Made by a program: the position numbers and the translations under genes. From positions 930,001-994,000 of the forward strand of contig NZ_JACSEU010000001.1 of assembly GCF_014334335.1 (NCBI RefSeq): a stretch of 64,000 bases of DNA, given 5' to 3'. Every line of letters starts with the position of its first letter. Position 1 is the first letter of the stretch. Of this stretch, positions 42,037-50,220 are shown piece by piece. The stretch is from Treponema sp. Marseille-Q3903 (lineage in GTDB: Bacteria > Spirochaetota > Spirochaetia > Treponematales > Treponemataceae). The notes beneath the pieces are model-generated. The model was not told the origin of the DNA. It searched no databases and saw nothing but the letters and a program-made list of their open reading frames with translations.

Positions 42037-44007
42037 CTACTTGGCAGATTTTTTATAACTTGCACGAATTGCGTCTGCGAACAATTTATTTTGGTCCGTT
42101 CTTAGCGGGACGGAGAACAGAGGCTTTCCATCTGTATCTGAAACTCGCCAGATATGCATCGGATCAGTGCTGTATGCAGGGCTGTCGGGGTTGTTTATAA
42201 ACCAGTCGAGGACTGCAATAAAACAGAGCGTGTACTTCAATAGATTTGCATTTGTCGCTTTTGTATTTGCAGTTCTATTCTGAGCTCCTAACAGAACATC
42301 GAGGCGTTTTGAAATCTCATTCGGAATATCAAAGTTGTAGTGTTCCCATGGATTTTCAATCAGGTTGCACTTGCCGCGAGTCTTTGCTTGCCTGTCAACT
42401 TCATTTATCAAAACTGTTAAATACTTGCGTGCGTAATCTGTCCTGTGGAAAAGCGGTCTATACTTGCTTTCGTCTACAGGATGTTCAAGGATCAGTTTTT
42501 CGAATTTAAAGTTTGGCATAAAATGATAAGTGACTTGCCACAGCAAATCTGTAATCATTCTTTTTCCTATGTGAGATTTTACAAAATCCGGTTGAGAATA
42601 CGTTGAGTTCACAAGGTCGCACAGCGGTTCGCAGTAAAGAAATTCAAAAGTGTCTTCACGATATGCAGCCCATTCATCGATTATTGATATGATGTTATCA
42701 GTACCTTTTTTTGAACTGTCTGTCTCTACAAATTTTATGTTGTGACAACCGTGGAAACAATCTTCAATGATATGCTGAAGCACAACGATAACCTGAACAG
42801 GATTATCAGGGGCAAGGAGATTAAATCCGTCTTTAAATTTAAATAAAGGCTGGAAGTAAGGGAACAAGTCTGGATGATTATCGAGATTGTCAAAACCTGC
42901 CTCAGGGAACATCTGATTTAAAAGTTTTAAACCTGTAATAACTGTCTCGTCTTTTATTCCTTTTTGTGGCGGCGTGACTTTCGGCTTGTTTTCTTTAGGT
43001 GCTGGCTCTTTAGGTTTTTCAGGCAGAAGAAGATCGAATTTATGCAAACCTACAAATTTGAGAATTTCTCCTGCTTTTGAATTGAAAAATGAAGGATAAT
43101 AGTCAAAAGAATCGCTGCACATTCTCATGAGAAGAGGATAAAGTTTTTTTATGATTTCCGTATCGATATAAAGCCATTCAGTGATTGCCTGCTTTGCAAA
43201 ATTCGAAAGCTTTTCTTTTGGGCATTCAGGATAAGCAGCTTCATCAGAGTAGATTTCTTTAATCAGCTTTGGTATTTTGTTGTTGCCGTAATAATAGACT
43301 GTGATTAATGGCTTGTAGACTGCCCGTACAAAAGGAATTAAGTCGGCAACTATCAATGGTTCCGAATAACTATCAAGATTGATATATTCAAGTTTTATAG
43401 TCTGCATTGACCAGCCTGCGACAGTTCTCAGAAATTTAAACTTGATATCTGTTCCATTCGCAATTTTCGCTTTATATGTTGAAGGAGCAATTTGAATCAA
43501 AGTTTTTATGACAGTGATAAATTTTTCCATGTGCTCCATCATCTGTTTTAGGTCGTACTCATAAAAACCCGGAATTATTTTTTCTGTTCCGTTTTTTTGT
43601 AAAGTCCTGATAAAATTAAACATTCCGTAATTAGGTTTAATTTTATATTCGGGAGACATCATCATCTTGTCTATTATTGCCGCTGTTTTTTTAGAAATTG
43701 ATGGAAGCTCTTCACGCTTTCGTCTCTTTGCAGCCAGCATTGCAGCAGTGTTCGCATTTGAGCCGCTGTTTGCCCCTGAGCCGGAGCTCCCGCTTCCTGA
43801 TTGTCTCATAATTCTGCCTGCTTTTGAAGAATTTCCACTGTTTGCGGCAGAAGATGCTGAAAATGAGCGTTCATAAAGTATCTCACCCCCAAGTTTTTTG
43901 GCCATTGTTGCAGCGTCTGTGTCACTGATTTCACCAATATTTTTACGAGTTTTATCCAAAGTACCGGGCTCCCAGTCCGCAGTTTTTCTTACATGATCAT
44001 CATTCAA
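42037..44007 (-). CDS. Spirochaete-type hypothetical protein, 656 aa
   Basis: The start is a TTG, six nucleotides after AGGAGG (minus strand of 44014-44019). The 656-residue protein is soluble. It has an N-terminal disordered part with an Ala/Gly/Ser-rich stretch (SGSGSSGSGANSGSNANT, about 70-90), a Pro/Lys linker (KPKEPAPKENKPKVTPPQKG, about 335-360) and two large alpha-helical domains around it. I recognise no catalytic motif and no signal peptide. It is 10 bp from the DUF2804 gene stop and is probably co-transcribed with it. The helical domains are reminiscent of scaffold proteins, but no function can be assigned. Confidence 0.7.
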   Translation of the reverse strand: MNDDHVRKTADWEPGTLDKTRKNIGEISDTDAATMAKKLGGEILYERSFSASSAANSGNSSKAGRIMRQSGSGSSGSGANSGSNANTAAMLAAKRRKREELPSISKKTAAIIDKMMMSPEYKIKPNYGMFNFIRTLQKNGTEKIIPGFYEYDLKQMMEHMEKFITVIKTLIQIAPSTYKAKIANGTDIKFKFLRTVAGWSMQTIKLEYINLDSYSEPLIVADLIPFVRAVYKPLITVYYYGNNKIPKLIKEIYSDEAAYPECPKEKLSNFAKQAITEWLYIDTEIIKKLYPLLMRMCSDSFDYYPSFFNSKAGEILKFVGLHKFDLLLPEKPKEPAPKENKPKVTPPQKGIKDETVITGLKLLNQMFPEAGFDNLDNHPDLFPYFQPLFKFKDGFNLLAPDNPVQVIVVLQHIIEDCFHGCHNIKFVETDSSKKGTDNIISIIDEWAAYREDTFEFLYCEPLCDLVNSTYSQPDFVKSHIGKRMITDLLWQVTYHFMPNFKFEKLILEHPVDESKYRPLFHRTDYARKYLTVLINEVDRQAKTRGKCNLIENPWEHYNFDIPNEISKRLDVLLGAQNRTANTKATNANLLKYTLCFIAVLDWFINNPDSPAYSTDPMHIWRVSDTDGKPLFSVPLRTDQNKLFADAIRASYKKSAK

Positions 44008-44017
44008 AATACCCCTC

Positions 44018-45067
44018 CTAAATCCTTAAAACACCTTTTTGAAGAATTCCTGGAAAATTCTTCAAAGGTATTTTTTCTCCATCAGATGTAAGTAGGACGC
44101 CCTCAAATGTTCCGTAAATTGTGTTGTAACTTGTACGGAGCGCAATAAGATTGAGGATGCTTGAATTTATTGAAACAGGAGTAAAAGTAAGGTCTATCAT
44201 ACTTTCCGTATCCTGAATAATCCATTTTTCATTAATTCCAAAAGGGTGCGTGATGTATACTGATGGAAGTGCCGTGATTTTGCCATCTACGACGAGAACG
44301 TTGTTGTTATAGCTGTCGGCATCTGCTGCATCAAGGTTTGAAGATGAAATACTGAATTCAACATTTTGGTCTTTTATTTTACCGAGCGCCTGAATCACTG
44401 TAGTTTTTGTCTGCATTTTAAAATATGCACGATTCAAAATCATCATTCCAAGACCATCAGATTCTGCCATTTCATCGTTGATTTTTATTCGGCTGTGCAA
44501 ACTCATAGAAGAAAACCACGTAGCCGATACACGCGAAGAGCTAGGAGACGGGTTTACAAACATTGCGTCGTTGTACATCGCATCGTGACGGAGTGAATAA
44601 AACAACGCTTCAATATTAGGACGGACGTTGTCACCTTTTAAATTCAATGTGAGTGCATTGTGCTGATGGTGCCGTCCCCACGAAATTTTCATAAAACGAG
44701 ACTTTCTGTAACTTGCACAAATACCTCTCGTTGTATCATTTGGAACGAATCGGAGGCGCGGAGGCATTATAACGTGGTAAACATATTTTTTACCGGAGTT
44801 TTTATCCCATATTATGGTTTGAGCGAGCCCAAGCGCTTTAAAATCGTAAAACTGAGCGAAACCTATATATTTTTCAACAGAAAAAACGTATCTCAGGCAA
44901 CTTTTTATTCGCAAATTTGAAAGGAAAACAGGCATCGGGATGCCCGCGTAAGGTGCGTGCATTCCTCTGATGTCTATCTTTGGAGAAACACCGGAATAAG
45001 TTCCGAATGCTGCTTGCCCATTTTTAATAAGTTTTTTCGGTGGAGTGTCAAATTTACGGTTATACAT
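44018..45067 (-). CDS. DUF2804 family protein
   Basis: I place the start at 45067 (MYNRKFDTPP) because TATAAT lies six nucleotides before it; an in-frame ATG exists at 45103, upstream of that box. The 349-residue protein matches the general pattern of DUF2804 (RGMHAPYAGIPMPVFL near the N-terminus, the middle ISWGRHHQHNALTL region, and a closing YGTFEGVLLTSDGEKIPLKNFPGI). The family has a calycin-like double barrel related to AttH/tocopherol-cyclase folds and may bind a hydrophobic ligand. It is the first gene of an operon with the 656-aa protein. Confidence 0.75.
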   Translation of the reverse strand: MYNRKFDTPPKKLIKNGQAAFGTYSGVSPKIDIRGMHAPYAGIPMPVFLSNLRIKSCLRYVFSVEKYIGFAQFYDFKALGLAQTIIWDKNSGKKYVYHVIMPPRLRFVPNDTTRGICASYRKSRFMKISWGRHHQHNALTLNLKGDNVRPNIEALFYSLRHDAMYNDAMFVNPSPSSSRVSATWFSSMSLHSRIKINDEMAESDGLGMMILNRAYFKMQTKTTVIQALGKIKDQNVEFSISSSNLDAADADSYNNNVLVVDGKITALPSVYITHPFGINEKWIIQDTESMIDLTFTPVSINSSILNLIALRTSYNTIYGTFEGVLLTSDGEKIPLKNFPGILQKGVLRI

Positions 45068-45217
45068 TCCTATATTATATATCATATAATCGGATTTTAG
45101 CAATCAAACTTTCCCGACTTTTAAACGGTACATGAGAATTGAGATGTCGCTGCGGGCGGTTTGCTTTTCTAACTGTGAATAACAATGTCGCTGTTTTTTT
45201 TGATTTTGTATAAAAGT

Positions 45218-45246
45218 TTGTAATATCTTTCAACCGGTCGTATAAT
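45218..45246 (+). promoter_or_regulatory. Promoter of the beta-CASP gene
   Basis: TTGTAA (45218-45223), a 17-bp spacer and TATAAT (45241-45246). Transcription should start near 45253, giving a 20-odd nucleotide leader with GGAG before the ATG at 45276. Confidence 0.65.
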
Positions 45247-45275
45247 AAAAAAATAAAGTTTGTGGAGATTAATTT

Positions 45276-46700
45276 ATGGCAATAAAATGTTTTTCGTTAG
45301 GTGCTGCAGGAGAAGTTACCGGCTCTAAACATATTTTTCAGATTGATGACAGAATATTTATGGTAGACTGCGGTTCGTTTCAAGGAAAGAGAAGAGAATC
45401 CGATGAAAAAAATCGTAATTTTCAAATTGACACTGACAAGCTTGAATCGGTCATTATAACTCATGGTCATCTCGATCATGTGGGGCTTTTGCCTCTTCTT
45501 ACAAAACACGGATATTCTGGGAACATATATGCAACCCCCGCAACTCGCGACATAGCAAATCTAGTGATGATGGACAGCGCACGCATTCAGGCGCATGATG
45601 CCGAATTCCTTGCAAAACAAGCGCGAAAAAAAGGCGAAAAATTCAGTTGGAAACCTCTTTACAATGAAGCTGACTGCATAAGTGCCGCAAATCAGATTGT
45701 CTCACTTTCATACAATAGGAAGATGTTCATTGCCCCTGACGTTCAACTGGAATTTTTTGATGCAGGGCACATACTCGGTTCTGCATTCGCCAACATCACA
45801 ATCAACCCGAATAAAACTAATCCCAAAAAAGAAACTCGAATTTTGTATACAGGAGATATTGGTCGCAAATGTAAACCGATAATCAGAAATCCTTCCGTAG
45901 ATATGCCTGCCCCAGATTACATTTATCTTGAATCTACTTATGGTGATACGCTCCACGTCAACCACGATTTTGCTATGAAAGAACTTGAGCGAATTGTCCG
46001 CGAAGCATGTGCAAAAAAAGGCAAAATCATCATACCGTCATTTGCAATCGAAAGAGCTCAAGAACTCGTCTTTTATCTTCATCTCCTTACTGACCAAAAA
46101 AAGATTCCTGTTATACCTATTTATGTCGATTCCCCGATGGCTAGCAATGCCACTTCTGTTTTTCGCGTTCACCCTGAGTGCTACGATGAAAGCGTAAATG
46201 AAGCTTTTTTGAAACATCACAAAAATCCTTTTGGTTTTAATTCTCTGACTTACACGACGAGCGTTGAAGAATCGAAGCGGCTCAATAAAAAGGAAGGCCC
46301 TATGATTATTATTTCTGCCGATGGAATGTGCGAAGCGGGGCGCGTTCTCTATCATCTCGCAAACGAAATCACAAACCCCAAAAATACTGTGATGATTGTA
46401 GGTTACATGGCAGAAAATACTCTCGGCCGCCGTATATATGATGGTCAAGAAGAAGTGAAGATTCTCGGCGATATGTACAAGGTCGGCGCAAAGATTGAGC
46501 GATGCAATGGGTTCAGCGCACATGCTGATTACAGCGAAATGATTGAATGGCTTAACGAAATCGACACAAGCAGACTCAAAAAAATTTTCTTAGTTCATGG
46601 AGAGGCAGAGCAGCAAAAAGGATTCAAACAACACCTGGCAGACGCCGGATTTTCACATGTTGAAATTGTAGAACCGGAAAAAGAATATAAACTAGTTTGA
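45276..46700 (+). CDS. Metallo-beta-lactamase/beta-CASP RNA-processing-type hydrolase
   Basis: A 474-residue member of the MBL-beta-CASP group of CPSF73-like nucleases. The metal site is seen in THGHLDHVG (near 60-68), DAGHILGSA (near 164) and YTGDIGRK. The beta-CASP insert follows, with YLESTYGD, IPSFAIERAQELVF and PMASNATSVF, and the RNA-specificity end has MIIISADGMCEAGR, VGYMAENTLGRRI and the final metal ligand GFSAHADYSEM. These enzymes cut RNA; the substrate here is unknown. It is monocistronic, with its own promoter. Confidence 0.92.
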   Translation: MAIKCFSLGAAGEVTGSKHIFQIDDRIFMVDCGSFQGKRRESDEKNRNFQIDTDKLESVIITHGHLDHVGLLPLLTKHGYSGNIYATPATRDIANLVMMDSARIQAHDAEFLAKQARKKGEKFSWKPLYNEADCISAANQIVSLSYNRKMFIAPDVQLEFFDAGHILGSAFANITINPNKTNPKKETRILYTGDIGRKCKPIIRNPSVDMPAPDYIYLESTYGDTLHVNHDFAMKELERIVREACAKKGKIIIPSFAIERAQELVFYLHLLTDQKKIPVIPIYVDSPMASNATSVFRVHPECYDESVNEAFLKHHKNPFGFNSLTYTTSVEESKRLNKKEGPMIIISADGMCEAGRVLYHLANEITNPKNTVMIVGYMAENTLGRRIYDGQEEVKILGDMYKVGAKIERCNGFSAHADYSEMIEWLNEIDTSRLKKIFLVHGEAEQQKGFKQHLADAGFSHVEIVEPEKEYKLV

Positions 46701-46758
46701 ACAAGTTGTAAAAATGCGTTATGGTAATCTCATATCAAATGAATAGGAGATATATACT

Positions 46759-47313
46759 ATGATGAAAAAAATAAAGATATTGGTAGTCATGGTTGTGCTT
46801 ATGTGCAGCACATCAGCTTTCGCAAAAGATTTTGATTGGTCTAATTCATGGTGCAACTATGGAAACGGAATCAAAAAAGGCGATGTGCTTTTGTCTGTTG
46901 ACACCGGATTTTCTTGGTCGCCTTTTACCGCGGTTAATACAGGCAGGTGGTCTTTGCCTTATGCAATAGTTGACCTTCAGGTTGCATGCCCAGTATGGAA
47001 ACTTCCGTTTACTTTTGGCGGATATGTAGGGGCATCTTACGATAATTTGAATCATAACTATGGCAATTTTACTGTTTTATTTGGCGGCAGTTCCGAATAC
47101 CACATGATGATGCCTCCCAAAAAACTTGATTTGTACGCCGGAATAAAATACGGTTTTCGTGTCAATTTTTCAAAAGTATATCCGTCAGGACATCACATCG
47201 GTGGTGATTGGGGACTTAACTTAGGTGCATCATGGTTTTTTACTGATTCATTTGGCGTAAATCTTGAGTTTGGATATCCGATCAATAAGATTGGCGTAGT
47301 GTTTAAAATTTAA
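46759..47313 (+). CDS. Small outer-membrane beta-barrel protein
   Basis: A 184-residue protein with a signal peptide (MMKKIKILVVMVVLMCSTSAFA) and alternating beta strands rich in aromatic residues (DVLLSVDTGFSWSPF, LPFTFGGYVGASYDN, KLDLYAGIKYGFRVNFS, GLNLGASWFFTDSFGVNLEFG). It ends in a hydrophobic residue (VVFKI), as outer-membrane barrels do. Its size suits an eight-strand OmpA/OmpW-like barrel. It has AGGAGA upstream. The surface or porin role is not determined. Confidence 0.75.
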   Translation: MMKKIKILVVMVVLMCSTSAFAKDFDWSNSWCNYGNGIKKGDVLLSVDTGFSWSPFTAVNTGRWSLPYAIVDLQVACPVWKLPFTFGGYVGASYDNLNHNYGNFTVLFGGSSEYHMMMPPKKLDLYAGIKYGFRVNFSKVYPSGHHIGGDWGLNLGASWFFTDSFGVNLEFGYPINKIGVVFKI

Positions 47314-47363
47314 TTTTTAGCTCTTATTCATTCTTTGGGCTGCAATCGTTATGTCATGTAGGC

Positions 47364-47394
47364 TTTCTATTTTTTTTGTGTAAAAAAATAGAAA
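47364..47394. other. A/T hairpin in the 302-bp gap before pflB
   Basis: TTTCTATTTTTTT and AAAAAAATAGAAA pair over 13 bp with a 5-nt loop. It may end transcription of the barrel gene, but lacks a following U-run. The same gap holds a palindrome, a promoter and a leader peptide, given separately. Confidence 0.45.
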
Positions 47395-47407
47395 AACAAT
47401 TAAAATG

Positions 47408-47423
47408 ACACTAAATATAGTGT
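47408..47423. promoter_or_regulatory. Operator-like palindrome upstream of pflB promoter
   Basis: ACACTA-AATA-TAGTGT is a perfect inverted repeat about 38 bp before the -35 box of the pflB promoter. It resembles binding sites of Crp/Fnr or redox regulators in form but does not match the FNR or Rex consensus. Confidence 0.35.
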
Positions 47424-47460
47424 ATTCGCAATAAGTTTTTCTAAAAAAATGAGAATTCGC

Positions 47461-47489
47461 TTGAAGAAAGAAATGCAATGCATTATTAT
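47461..47489 (+). promoter_or_regulatory. Promoter of pflB
   Basis: TTGAAG (47461-47466), a 17-bp spacer and TATTAT (47484-47489). Transcription should start near 47496, about 55 nt before the leader peptide start. Confidence 0.6.
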
Positions 47490-47529
47490 TATAGCGATAC
47501 CGATACGGAAAGTTTTTCCATTTCATTCC

Positions 47530-47595
47530 GGAATCATAAAGGAGTCCGCAATGGAAATCGGTAAATTAATATCCAAGGGAATCATGAAGGAGTCC
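47530..47595 (+). repeat. Duplicated ribosome-site segment before pflB
   Basis: GGAATCATAAAGGAGTCC (47530-47547) recurs as GGAATCATGAAGGAGTCC (47578-47595), 48 bp apart. Each copy contains AAGGAG. The first drives the leader peptide; the second lies inside the leader reading frame, 24 nt before the pflB start. Confidence 0.8.
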
Positions 47596-47619
47596 TGCGG
47601 AAAAAGAGGTTTTATATGA
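47551..47619 (+). CDS. 22-aa leader peptide coupled to pflB
   Basis: An ATG preceded by AAAGGAG opens a 22-residue frame ([20 protein letters not shown], then FI). Its TGA stop overlaps the pflB ATG (ATATGA), a classic arrangement for translational coupling. The frame spans the second copy of the ribosome-site repeat. The peptide itself may have no function; the overlap is the notable feature. Confidence 0.5.
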   Translation: MEIGKLISKGIMKESCGKRGFI

Positions 47620-49913
47620 CTTTAAGACCAGAATGGGAAGGATTTAATCCTGACGGTTTATGGACAAGCGAAGTTAACGTTCGCGACTTTATTCAGGCTA
47701 ACTACACACAGTTTGATGGCGATTCATCATTCTTGACTGGACCTACAGCCGCTACAAACAAATTGTTTGGCGAACTTCAGAAATTACAGAAAGCTGAACA
47801 CAACAAAAAATCTGTTGGTTTAGATGGAAAAGAGAGATCTGGCGTCCTCGATATGGACACAGATGTTGTCACAAGTCTTACATCACACCCTGCCGGATAT
47901 ATTTGCCCGGAAGGAAAAGAGCTTGAACAGGTTGTAGGTATTCAGACTGATAAACCGTTGAAAAGAGCATTTATGCCATACGGCGGAATCAAGATGGCAG
48001 AACAGTCATGTGAAATGTATGGCTATAAACCGAATGCTGAACTTCACAAAATTTTTACAGAATATCATAAAACTCACTCAGATGCTGTATTTGAAGTATA
48101 CACTCCTGAAATTCGTAAAGCGCGTAAAGCACATATTTTGACAGGTTTGCCGGATACTTACGGTCGTGGTCGAATTGTAGGTGACTATCGCCGTGTTGCT
48201 CTTTACGGTATCGACTATCTCATTGAACAAAAAGAAGAAGATAAATTGCTTTGTGGAAACGGAACGATGACAGAAGACATAATTCGTCAGCGTGAAGAGC
48301 TTTCAGAGCAGATTAAAGCTTTGAAAGGCATTAAAGCGATGGCTGCTATCTACGGTTATGATATCTCTAAACCGGCTACAAATGCTAGAGAAGCATTCCA
48401 GTGGTTGTACTTTGGTTATCTTGCTGCAATCAAAACTCAAAACGGTGCCGCAATGTCTGTAGGTCGTATATCTACTTTCTTGGACTGTTACATCGAGCGT
48501 GATTTGAAAAAAGGCATCCTCACTGAAGAAAAAGCTCAGGAGCTTGTTGACCACATCGTTATGAAATTCCGTATGGTACGTTTTGCACGTATCGAATCTT
48601 ACAATCAGTTGTTCTCAGGTGACCCTATTTGGGCTACACTAGAAGTTGCCGGTCTTGGACAGGATGGACGTTCTCAGGTAACAAAGAACGATTTCCGTTT
48701 CCTCCACACATTGGAAAACATGGGACCTTCTCCAGAGCCGAACATCACTGTATTGTACTCAAAGAGACTCCCTGAAAATTTCCGCAAGTATGCTGCTAAG
48801 ATTTCCATAGATACTTCTTCAATCCAGTACGAAAATGATGACGTGATGCGTCCAATCTGGGGAGATGACTATTCAATCTGCTGTTGTGTATCTGCAACTC
48901 AGACAGGTAAAGAAATGCAGTTCTTCGGTGCTCGCGCTAACTTGGCAAAAGCACTTCTTTACGCAATCAACGGCGGCAAAGATGAAGGGGCAGGTCTCAC
49001 TCCTTATGCACAGGTTGGTCCTGAGCTTCAGCCAATCACATCAGAATACCTTGATTATGATGAAGTAATCAGAAAATACGATGTTATGCTCGAATGGCTT
49101 GTTGCTCTTTATGTAAATACTTTGAATGCAATTCACTATATGCACGATAAATACTACTATGAAGCAGCTGAATTGGCTTTGATCGATAGCGATGTGCGCC
49201 GTACATTTGCTACAGGTATTGCAGGTTTCTCTCACGTAGTTGACTCGCTTTGTGCTATCAAATATGCAAAAGTAAAAGTTATTCGTGATGACCACGGTCT
49301 TGCATGTGACTTTAAGCCTGAAGGAGATTTCCCTCGCTACGGTCAGGATGATGATCGTGCTGATGAAATTGCTGTATGGTTGCTTAAGTCTTTCATGGGC
49401 AAAATCAAGAAACACCCTACATACCGCAATGCCGAACCTACAACTTCTATCCTTACAATTACTTCTAACGTTGTATACGGTAAGGCTACTGGTGCTCTTC
49501 CTAACGGACGTCCGGCACATGCTCCATTCTCACCGGGAGCTTCTCCATCTTATGGGGCAGAGACAAAAGGTTTGATTAAGTCTTTGAACTCTGTTGCAAA
49601 AGTTCCATACAAATACTCACTTGATGGAATCTCAAACACGCAGACAATTAACCCATCTGCTCTCGGACATAACGAAACTGAACGAGTTGAAAATCTTGTA
49701 AACGTTCTCGATGGCTACTTCTCTAAGGGAGCTCACCACTTGAATGTGAACGTATTTGGTGTTGACAAACTTAAAGATTGTCAAGCACACCCGGAAAAAC
49801 CTGAATATGCTAACTTCACAGTTCGTGTATCTGGTTATGCTGTACGATTTATCAACCTTACAAAAGAGCAGCAGGACGACGTCATCGCTCGTACTTGCCA
49901 TGCTAGTTTGTAA
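47616..49913 (+). CDS. pflB: Formate acetyltransferase (pyruvate formate-lyase)
   Basis: PflB splits pyruvate with CoA into acetyl-CoA and formate in anaerobes through a glycyl radical. The 765-residue length is normal. The active-site cysteines lie in [25 protein letters not shown] near residues 422-424; the third Cys in a row and SAT in place of the common SPM are small variants. The radical loop is RVSGYAVRF near residue 740. The codon choice is strongly biased to frequent codons, pointing to high expression. A strong terminator follows. Its activase gene pflA lies 4.3 kb downstream. Confidence 0.97.
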   Translation: MTLRPEWEGFNPDGLWTSEVNVRDFIQANYTQFDGDSSFLTGPTAATNKLFGELQKLQKAEHNKKSVGLDGKERSGVLDMDTDVVTSLTSHPAGYICPEGKELEQVVGIQTDKPLKRAFMPYGGIKMAEQSCEMYGYKPNAELHKIFTEYHKTHSDAVFEVYTPEIRKARKAHILTGLPDTYGRGRIVGDYRRVALYGIDYLIEQKEEDKLLCGNGTMTEDIIRQREELSEQIKALKGIKAMAAIYGYDISKPATNAREAFQWLYFGYLAAIKTQNGAAMSVGRISTFLDCYIERDLKKGILTEEKAQELVDHIVMKFRMVRFARIESYNQLFSGDPIWATLEVAGLGQDGRSQVTKNDFRFLHTLENMGPSPEPNITVLYSKRLPENFRKYAAKISIDTSSIQYENDDVMRPIWGDDYSICCCVSATQTGKEMQFFGARANLAKALLYAINGGKDEGAGLTPYAQVGPELQPITSEYLDYDEVIRKYDVMLEWLVALYVNTLNAIHYMHDKYYYEAAELALIDSDVRRTFATGIAGFSHVVDSLCAIKYAKVKVIRDDHGLACDFKPEGDFPRYGQDDDRADEIAVWLLKSFMGKIKKHPTYRNAEPTTSILTITSNVVYGKATGALPNGRPAHAPFSPGASPSYGAETKGLIKSLNSVAKVPYKYSLDGISNTQTINPSALGHNETERVENLVNVLDGYFSKGAHHLNVNVFGVDKLKDCQAHPEKPEYANFTVRVSGYAVRFINLTKEQQDDVIARTCHASL

Positions 49914-49940
49914 TTATCGTCATATAAAGTTTGACGAGTA

Positions 49941-49980
49941 AAAAAATACCGTGTGAGAATACTTCACACGGTATTTTTTT
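49941..49980 (+). terminator. Terminator of pflB (also suits copA on the other strand)
   Basis: A 16-bp stem, AAAAAATACCGTGTGA / TCACACGGTATTTTTT (arms 49941-49956 and 49964-49979), with a 7-nt loop and a T-run. It separates pflB from convergent copA. Confidence 0.9.
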
Positions 49981-50016
49981 TGCTGTAAATTATCACAAAT
50001 TACCGCATCGACAAAA

Positions 50017-50220
50017 TTATCCTATAAAATCGTAGCCGGCATCTGTAACAGCATTTTTCAATGCATCTTTTCCTACATCTTTTGTCATCGTGATAACGAC
50101 TTTGCCTTTCTTGTGATTTGCAACAGCGCTTTCAACGCCATCGATTTTTTCAAGTGCTTCTTTTACGTGTGCTTCGCAATGTTCACACATCATTCCATTT
50201 ACTTTGATTGTCTTTTTCAT
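50017..50220 (-). CDS. Possible internally started CopZ-like copper chaperone (C-terminal part of copA)
   Basis: Within the copA frame, ATG at 50220 is preceded by GAGGAG and a 6-nt spacer (minus strand). It would give a free 67-residue HMA protein (MKKTIKVNGMMCEHCEAHVK and on to AGYDFIG) of normal CopZ size. This may be a functional internal start or a relic of a copZ gene whose boundary with copA was lost. Confidence 0.5.
   Translation of the reverse strand: MKKTIKVNGMMCEHCEAHVKEALEKIDGVESAVANHKKGKVVITMTKDVGKDALKNAVTDAGYDFIG

Noticed and set aside
47317-47526. A 69-codon minus-strand frame before pflB
   Set aside because: It crosses the hairpin, the palindrome and the pflB promoter and has no ribosome site.
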